Position numbers and translations under genes: made by a program | The notes under the pieces: generated by a model | The model's database searches: none | Seen by the model: the letters and a program-made list of their open reading frames with translations, nothing else | Told to the model about the DNA's origin: nothing | NCBI GenBank assembly: GCA_002811675.1 | Contig: PDIM01000001.1 | Span: forward strand, 1 to 20,086 | From: Ichthyosporea sp. XGB-2017a | Taxonomy: Eukaryota > Opisthokonta > Ichthyosporea | Direction of reading: 5' to 3' | Length of the DNA stretch: 20,086 bases | In this document: one piece after another, positions 18,001 through 20,086 of the stretch | Position numbering within the stretch: position 1 is the stretch's first letter | Layout of the letters: every line of letters starts with the position of its first letter

Positions 18001-19829
18001 AAAATATCAAAAAAATGCGTGGATTTGTCAAGCAAACGGTCCTATTCCTTTTGTTTATTCTTCTACTTTGCATTATTAATCATCACGATAACAACAAAGA
18101 GTCTTACTGGGTCAAGAATACTATGAAGCAGATTTTTATTGACAATTCGTTTGAAGAAGTTAAAACCTTCGAAGATATTGGCCAAGTCAGCGAATTTTAC
18201 AATTGGGTTCGAGGCCCCTTATTTGATGGTTTATTCTGGCAAGCACCCTTCGGAAATTACACTACAGACCTAAAGCGTTCGAAAGATTACCTCGTGGATC
18301 ATGCGGCTAGACGCCTTGGCACTGTACGAATTCGGCAATTACGTGTGAAAAAGGGGTCATGCAAGATACCCGATGAAATGGAAGGTACAATTGACCAATG
18401 TTATGGGGAATTTAGTAAGGAAAATGAAGATAAAGGTTATCACCTCGGTATTTGGAAAAATGAGGAGGATGCTCAGGGCTACAAGCTGAGAGGCAAAGAA
18501 ATGACTTATCCTGGTTCTGGGTATTATTATGTATTTGACTCAAATAGGGAAGCAAATTTCGCCAAAATTGATTTTCTAGAAAAGAACAATTGGATTGACG
18601 CCCAAACAAGACTTGTCATTGTAGAATTTTGTGCTTACTCTGTTGATGTTAACCTGTTTGTAGTTAATGCCTATGCCCTAGAAATGATGCCATCCGGAGG
18701 AATTGATCCCATTTGGAAAGTATCTGGTAGTGACTTTTACAGGTATCTTGAGTCTTTGGACTACCTGTTCCTATTCTTTGAGGTTATCTTTATGCTTATC
18801 ATGGCATGGTTTCTTTACGTTGAAATTCGAAACTTCCGTAAAGCAAAAACCTTAAAGCTTTATTTCACTCAAGATGAATTCAACTTTGAGGATCTCATTC
18901 TGATATTTTTTGGGATTACCGGAGGCATATGGTTTATCTATAGACTGTATGCAATTCATTTGCTTAAAAAAGATATTAGCAGTCAGCCTGATAGATTCCA
19001 CAACTACAAGAGAGTTTCTGATATCGATGAAACCACACGAATTCTAAATTCATATGTATTGTTCATTGCGTGGATGAAGTTGTTCCGCTTAATGAGATAC
19101 AATGCTCGCATATCAATGATGGTGAGGGTGTTAAGACGCGCGAAGTATGCACTTTTGGCATTTTCAGTAGGCTTTCTTATTACCTGGTTGGCTTTTGCCC
19201 AGCTTGGCTATTTACTGTTTAACGACCTTGCCGATTTTGCTACTTTTGGTCAGACATTATCCTCACTGCTTTCATCCACATTGGGTATCTTTGAATTTGA
19301 TGAGCTCGAAGCCACCAACAGGGTAATTGGACCCATTCACTTCATGGCATTTCAGGTGGTTATTACTTTTATGTTTACTGCTGTATTCATAGCAATTCTT
19401 ATGGAAGGCTACGCGTCCATAAAAGAAGAGATCCGACAGAAAGGAAATGACTTGGAGGTCATGGACTTCATGAAGAAGCGCGTTATGGATATGTTAGGAG
19501 TAAAACCAAAAGAGATAAAAGAAAAAGAAAAAGAAGCGAAAGACAAAAAGAAAAAACGTAAAATGTTTCACTATCTTCAACAGCAAGAAGCACGAAAAGA
19601 CGACGTGAAAATGACAGTTGATAAAATCAACGACACCATTAGCTCTTTGATAGATCGCCTGGATAGCATTGAGACCCATAATATTTCGATGAAAAAGCAA
19701 AAGCAGAAAGCAAGAAGTGGGTTTGCCCCTTCTACTTCTGGAAATGCTTTATCAGTTAGCGACTTAAGTGAGCTTGGGAGTCTTTCAAGTCTACCCAGTC
19801 TCAAAGGTTCAGTGAAAAAAGCCTGGTAG
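1..19829 (+). CDS. Giant polycystin-1-like receptor/channel (5'-partial; join 1..12561, 12654..12962, 13054..19829)
   Basis: This is a plasma-membrane or ciliary-type receptor-channel of the polycystin-1 family. The frame is already open at base 3, so the start, signal peptide and further repeats lie upstream; the GTG at 51 is an internal Val codon. Removing two GT-AG introns leaves one frame of 6,547 residues ending at TAG 19827-19829. In-window order: about 35 bacterial-Ig-like repeats (residues 1 to ~4290), PKD-like fold (to ~4383), REJ (~4384-4819), GAIN-like stalk, GPS with HL^T (L5349/T5350), TM1 (~5380), PLAT (~5425-5544), TM2-TM5, TM6, TOP domain with CKIP (~5967-6188), TM7-TM11 pore, coiled coil and Ser-rich tail. 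REJ, GPS, PLAT and eleven TM segments together are diagnostic of polycystin-1 proteins. Human PKD1 is about 4,300 residues, so this protein is far longer, through its repeats. The exact ligand and physiological role cannot be read from sequence. Confidence 0.95.
54..5261 (+). repeat. Higher-order region, units 1-15: short-long-long triplets
   Basis: Units 1, 4, 7, 10 and 13 are short (109-113 residues). They carry Tyr/Phe-Pro after the KL motif (ALYP, NRYP, NKFP, VKVYP, ARYP) where their neighbours have a longer LA....STFL segment. The two following units are about 117 residues. EP-to-EP distances between successive short units are 1032, 1032, 1032, 1083 and 1029 nt; the last ends at unit 16, which is not short. 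Class identity is also visible in sequence: units 2 and 5 share LARD/FARD..ST(Y/F)LS and DMNGN, and units 3 and 6 share V.SSLDMD, IDKN and D.RGN. The array therefore seems to have grown by duplication of a three-unit block. Confidence 0.82.
5262..9521 (+). repeat. Units 16-27: monomer-register repeats
   Basis: Twelve units of mostly 116-122 residues keep the F-x-EP, KL and DM-x-N motifs, but the strict triplet spacing is lost. Unit 18 (EP at 6015) is again a short 'ALFP' unit; its KESM..LKLA segment closely resembles unit 13. Unit 19 has a local Cys pair (DCEKQFAC, about 6415-6440). Units 25 and 26 each have one Cys near the EP motif. Cys residues are otherwise very rare across the array. Confidence 0.8.
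9522..12961 (+). repeat. Units 28-35: divergent, insertion-bearing membrane-proximal repeats
   Basis: EP-to-EP spacing widens to 405, 537, 468, 381, 387 and 438 nt for units 28-33, and 393 coding nt for unit 34. Insertions occur in the middle loop (units 28, 30, 33, 34) or in the linker (unit 29, about 10245-10440). Cys residues appear in clusters: APCVRWSCTVC in unit 28 (about 9700-9735), FPCTAENC in unit 30 (about 10600-10625), and HSC...NQC in unit 33 (about 11808-11885). Unit 34 lacks a normal DMNGN box and unit 35 has lost it. These are older or functionally specialised copies next to the PKD/REJ region. Confidence 0.78.
12562..12653 (+). other. Intron 1 (92 nt, GT-AG, phase 1)
   Basis: The donor is CAAG|GTAAGT and the acceptor GCACAG|GGG. 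A CTAAC branch-point-like motif lies at 12613-12617, about 37 nt upstream of the acceptor. Splicing joins G|GG into a Gly codon and restores the repeat consensus LDIEQ-G-VLELQFDEP, so the boundary is supported by the protein as well as by the signals. Retention would cause termination at 12606-12608. Confidence 0.93.
12654..12962 (+). other. Exon 2 (309 nt, symmetric 1-1): last repeat unit
   Basis: Encodes 103 residues: strand VLELQFDEPM, the body of repeat 35, and its degenerate end (QDKSQNTWVG in place of DMNGN). Both flanking introns are phase 1 and the length is a multiple of three, so the exon could be skipped, or could have been inserted or duplicated, without shifting the frame. An ATG at 12683 is an internal Met, not a start. 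Confidence 0.92.
12963..13053 (+). other. Intron 2 (91 nt, GT-AG, phase 1)
   Basis: The donor is CAAG|GTAGGT and the acceptor CATGAAAG|TTTC. The interior is rich in T and A (about 12999-13040). A CTAAG at 12994-12998 is a possible branch site, less convincing than that of intron 1. Splicing gives Q-V-S-S-I-V-P-P (split Val codon, G|TT). Retention would stop translation at 12995-12997. Confidence 0.9.
13054..13334 (+). other. PKD-like Ig-fold domain
   Basis: About 90 residues between the last repeat and REJ. An acidic/Pro lead (VPPVEDPVLGAF) is followed by a strand with FDF in the place of the PKD WDFGDG motif, and then by ETFAATGAFPVSVRVHN. That fits the PKD-domain ending pattern of aromatic, Gly, hydrophobic alternating strand and final Asn. 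The GDG core is not conserved, so this is a degenerate PKD-type fold and not a textbook copy. Confidence 0.55.
13335..14649 (+). other. REJ (receptor for egg jelly) module
   Basis: Roughly 435 residues beginning at the Cys of APCSRP. Visible features are the alternating 'L.IPP..L..G.RY...L.V' elements (about 13545-13600 and 13890-13950), the 'FEWS' and 'YKWTY' Trp strands, and the diagnostic end: an NDPPRDGNC segment near 14328-14355 followed by F..YCSGWVDD. The REJ module is known in sea urchin sperm receptors and polycystin-1 proteins, where it lies before the GAIN/GPS region as it does here. Ligand unknown. Confidence 0.88.
14650..16130 (+). other. GAIN-like stalk with N-glycosylation-rich segments
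   Basis: About 490 residues between REJ and GPS. A helical part (about 14690-15160, rich in Ala/Leu/Val) resembles the helical GAIN-A half of GPS proteins, followed by beta-rich sequence up to the GPS. Two N-x-S/T clusters stand out, at about 15180-15270 (NSTTGG, NSTSSNSTNST) and about 15485-15530 (NSTNSTGNSST), consistent with an exposed, glycosylated extracellular linker. Confidence 0.7.
16131..16265 (+). other. GPS autoproteolysis motif (HL^T)
   Basis: Canonical arrangement: Cys at 16131, W...GC in the middle, then C-L-C-N-H-L-T-S-F-G with the second CxC at 16215-16223. The predicted self-cleavage bond is between Leu (16230-16232) and Thr (16233-16235). The catalytic His-Leu-Thr/Ser triad required in GAIN proteins is intact, so cleavage into an ectodomain fragment and a channel fragment held together non-covalently is expected. 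Confidence 0.93.
16320..16383 (+). other. Transmembrane segment 1
   Basis: A hydrophobic stretch NPVVTIFLIVVFTIFFFTG directly after the GPS, followed by a basic stop-transfer sequence RYLRKL. It anchors the ectodomain and places the following PLAT domain in the cytosol. Confidence 0.9.
16455..16815 (+). other. PLAT/LH2 domain
   Basis: Family hallmarks in order: YEVTVKTG, AGTTANVFISLYG, FSRRSVDKFIL, LG.I..IRIEHDGSG, PSWFL..V.I, and W.FECGRWL (residues ~5425-5544). PLAT domains are beta-sandwich modules that bind phospholipids and proteins. In all polycystin-1 family members one sits in the first cytosolic loop, as here. Confidence 0.95.
16953..17148 (+). other. TM2 and TM3
   Basis: TM2 is RLTCILVLVMTMMTASAAWYG (about 16953-17025), preceded by the polycystin-type SPFTRVQR lead. 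TM3 is VEHIIVGMTVGIVIVPINLG and onwards (about 17067-17148). Both match the paired helices that follow PLAT in polycystin-1 proteins. Confidence 0.88.
17149..17622 (+). other. Charged cytosolic loop TM3-TM4 with basophilic kinase-type sites
   Basis: About 158 residues, highly basic at first (RKRTKKVMNRLRKEKFKQK), then Ser/Thr- and acid-rich. R-R-L-S at 17304-17315 and R-R-R-T at 17460-17471 match R-R-x-S/T consensus sites for basophilic kinases. No recognisable folded domain. Use of the sites is inference. Confidence 0.6.
17625..17814 (+). other. TM4 and TM5
   Basis: TM4 is WVQYVAYTISWCIIVTCTYL (about 17625-17712). TM5 is SILISIVNSILISQPLKVIV and onwards (about 17727-17814). The S..S.L.SQP.K signature at the end of TM5 is strongly conserved in polycystin-1 family proteins. 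A second charged loop (about 17815-18020) follows. Confidence 0.88.
18024..18084 (+). other. TM6 (channel S1)
   Basis: FVKQTVLFLLFILLLCIIN is strongly hydrophobic and is followed by HHDNNKESYWVKNTMKQIF, the usual S1-to-TOP transition of polycystins. Confidence 0.9.
18085..18750 (+). other. TOP (polycystin) extracellular domain
   Basis: About 220 residues between S1 and S2. The match to PKD2-type TOP domains is close: LGTVRIRQLRV, then C-K-I-P with Cys at 18360 and a second Cys at 18399, thirteen residues later. That spacing equals the disulfide-forming pair of PKD2. YPGSGYYYVF and W-I-D-x-x-T-R follow. In PKD2 this domain caps the tetramer and contributes to gating. Confidence 0.93.
18751..19425 (+). 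other. PKD channel core, TM7-TM11 (S2-S6) with pore
   Basis: Helices: S2 about 18751-18828, S3 about 18885-18966, S4 about 19041-19143 (WMKLFRLMRY, then R.SMMVRVLRR), S5 about 19146-19220 (ending FAQLGYLLF), and S6 about 19326-19422. The pore helix and filter run about 19230-19300. The filter-equivalent residues Leu-Gly-Ile (19281-19289) stand where PKD2 has Leu-Gly-Asp, followed by the well-conserved EFDELEATNRVIGP. PKD2-type cation permeation is expected in general, but the filter change makes selectivity uncertain. Confidence 0.93.
19426..19826 (+). other. Cytosolic C-terminal tail: Lys-rich region, coiled coil, Ser-rich end
   Basis: After S6, IKEEIRQKGNDLEVMDFMKK leads to a Lys/Glu-rich helix with the basic cluster K-K-K-K-R-K (19545-19562). 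A predicted coiled coil follows (about 19600-19690; VDKINDTISSLIDRLDSIE has hydrophobic a/d spacing), and then a Ser/Leu-rich end (about 19725-19810). Polycystins assemble through C-terminal coiled coils, so a partner-binding role is likely. No EF-hand is seen. Confidence 0.75.
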
Positions 19830-19845
19830 AAGAAGAAGAAGAAGA
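19828..19845 (+). repeat. (AGA)6 microsatellite overlapping the stop codon
   Basis: Six AGA units begin at the second base of the TAG stop codon. Length changes here would affect the 3' UTR only. Read-through would add a short Lys-rich tail before an in-frame TGA. Confidence 0.85.
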
Positions 19846-19867
19846 GAATGGCCCTTTGAAGAGCTTG

Positions 19868-19891
19868 ATGATGAACGAAACATTTCATCAT
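19868..19891 (+). repeat. Perfect 8-bp inverted repeat, 8-nt loop
   Basis: ATGATGAA (19868-19875) pairs with TTCATCAT (19884-19891). It could form a small hairpin in the 3' UTR. A stem this short could occur by chance. Confidence 0.5.
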
Positions 19892-19994
19892 TCACTCTCT
19901 TGTTTAAGCACTCGACCGTTAGATTGAGTTGGTGAGAGAATAGCTGCTGGAATCTTGTGGGAAGTGAAAACACACAAAAACACACTATTCACTT

Positions 19995-20020
19995 TCCAGT
20001 AAGGTTATAGACGTACTGGA
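19995..20020 (+). repeat. Perfect 7-bp inverted repeat followed by T6
   Basis: TCCAGTA (19995-20001) pairs with TACTGGA (20014-20020) around a 12-nt loop. CC and six T (20023-20028) follow directly. Hairpin-plus-T geometry near the gene's 3' end is of possible interest for 3'-end formation, but in a eukaryote it has no established meaning. Confidence 0.45.
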
Positions 20021-20086
20021 CCTTTTTTCTCGCATAACGCAAGCTAAATTGCTTGTGCATTCAGACAATACCCCTACCCCCCCCCC

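Larger units (their letters stand above)
13054..19829 (+). other. Exon 3: PKD-like, REJ, GAIN/GPS, PLAT and channel module
   Basis: One 6.8-kb terminal coding exon carries the whole polycystin-1 core, from the membrane-proximal ectodomain to the C terminus. The ATG at 13047 lies within intron 2, just before the acceptor, and is not a supported start: the exon begins in mid-codon at 13054, in frame with exon 2. The reading frame is uninterrupted to TAG at 19827-19829. Confidence 0.92.
19830..20086 (+). other. 3' UTR / downstream flank, no gene seen
   Basis: 257 nt after the stop. It holds the remainder of a six-unit AGA run starting at 19828, two perfect inverted repeats (19868-19891 and 19995-20020), a T6 run at 20023-20028, a weaker stem near 20038-20057 and a terminal C-homopolymer. 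No AATAAA, tRNA box pair or convincing ORF was found. The polyadenylation site may lie here or beyond the window. Confidence 0.6.

Noticed and set aside
19995-20028. Hairpin plus T6 as a bacterial-type intrinsic terminator, or end of a Pol III gene
   Set aside because: The gene is eukaryotic and spliced; no A/B box or structured RNA was found upstream of the T run.
20068-20086. Telomere at the right end
   Set aside because: Only one CCCCTA is present, followed by pure C; there is no tandem telomeric unit.

Overview
The window holds essentially one thing: the 3' part of a single, very large plus-strand eukaryotic gene for a polycystin-1-like receptor/channel. The organism is a eukaryote, shown by two short GT-AG introns (92 and 91 nt) and an REJ-GPS-PLAT-polycystin domain order. 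The 12.5-kb uninterrupted exon, compact introns and A/T-leaning base use suggest a unicellular eukaryote such as a stramenopile or other protist. The lineage cannot be fixed from this sequence alone. No prokaryotic gene, tRNA, rRNA, CRISPR array or mobile element was seen.

Layout. Exon 1 (open from the left edge to 12561) consists almost wholly of tandem ~110-120-residue extracellular repeats. Each repeat runs: a 'LDMN' strand, an 'F(D/N/S)EPV' motif, an 'IKLN' motif, a 'DMNGN/DMAGN' motif and a 'PDTTPP' linker. I count 35 units with their EP-type motif inside the window, and the tail of another unit at the left edge, so the gene begins upstream. Exon 2 (12654-12962) encodes nearly all of the last unit. 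Exon 3 (13054-19829) encodes, in order, a PKD-like Ig fold, an REJ module, a glycosylation-rich GAIN-like stalk, a GPS autoproteolysis site (HL^T), TM1, a PLAT/LH2 domain, TM2-TM5 with long charged cytosolic loops, TM6, the extracellular TOP/polycystin domain, the six-helix PKD channel core (TM6-TM11) and a basic, coiled-coil, Ser-rich C-terminal tail. The three exons join in one frame (both introns phase 1) to give 6,547 residues in the window.

The region after the stop (19830-20086) looks like 3' UTR or flank. It has a short AGA run, two perfect small inverted repeats and a C-homopolymer at the right end, and no AATAAA signal.

How it may work (inference): a giant, probably cation-dependent, adhesive or mechanosensory stalk is coupled through a self-cleaving GPS to a PKD-type cation channel, all in one polypeptide. 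The most notable points are the pairing of bacterial-Ig-like 'DEPV' repeats with a polycystin-1 core; a three-unit super-repeat with EP-to-EP spacing of exactly 1032 nt three times running; a channel filter that reads LGI where PKD2 has LGD; and a symmetric phase-1 exon encoding the last repeat.
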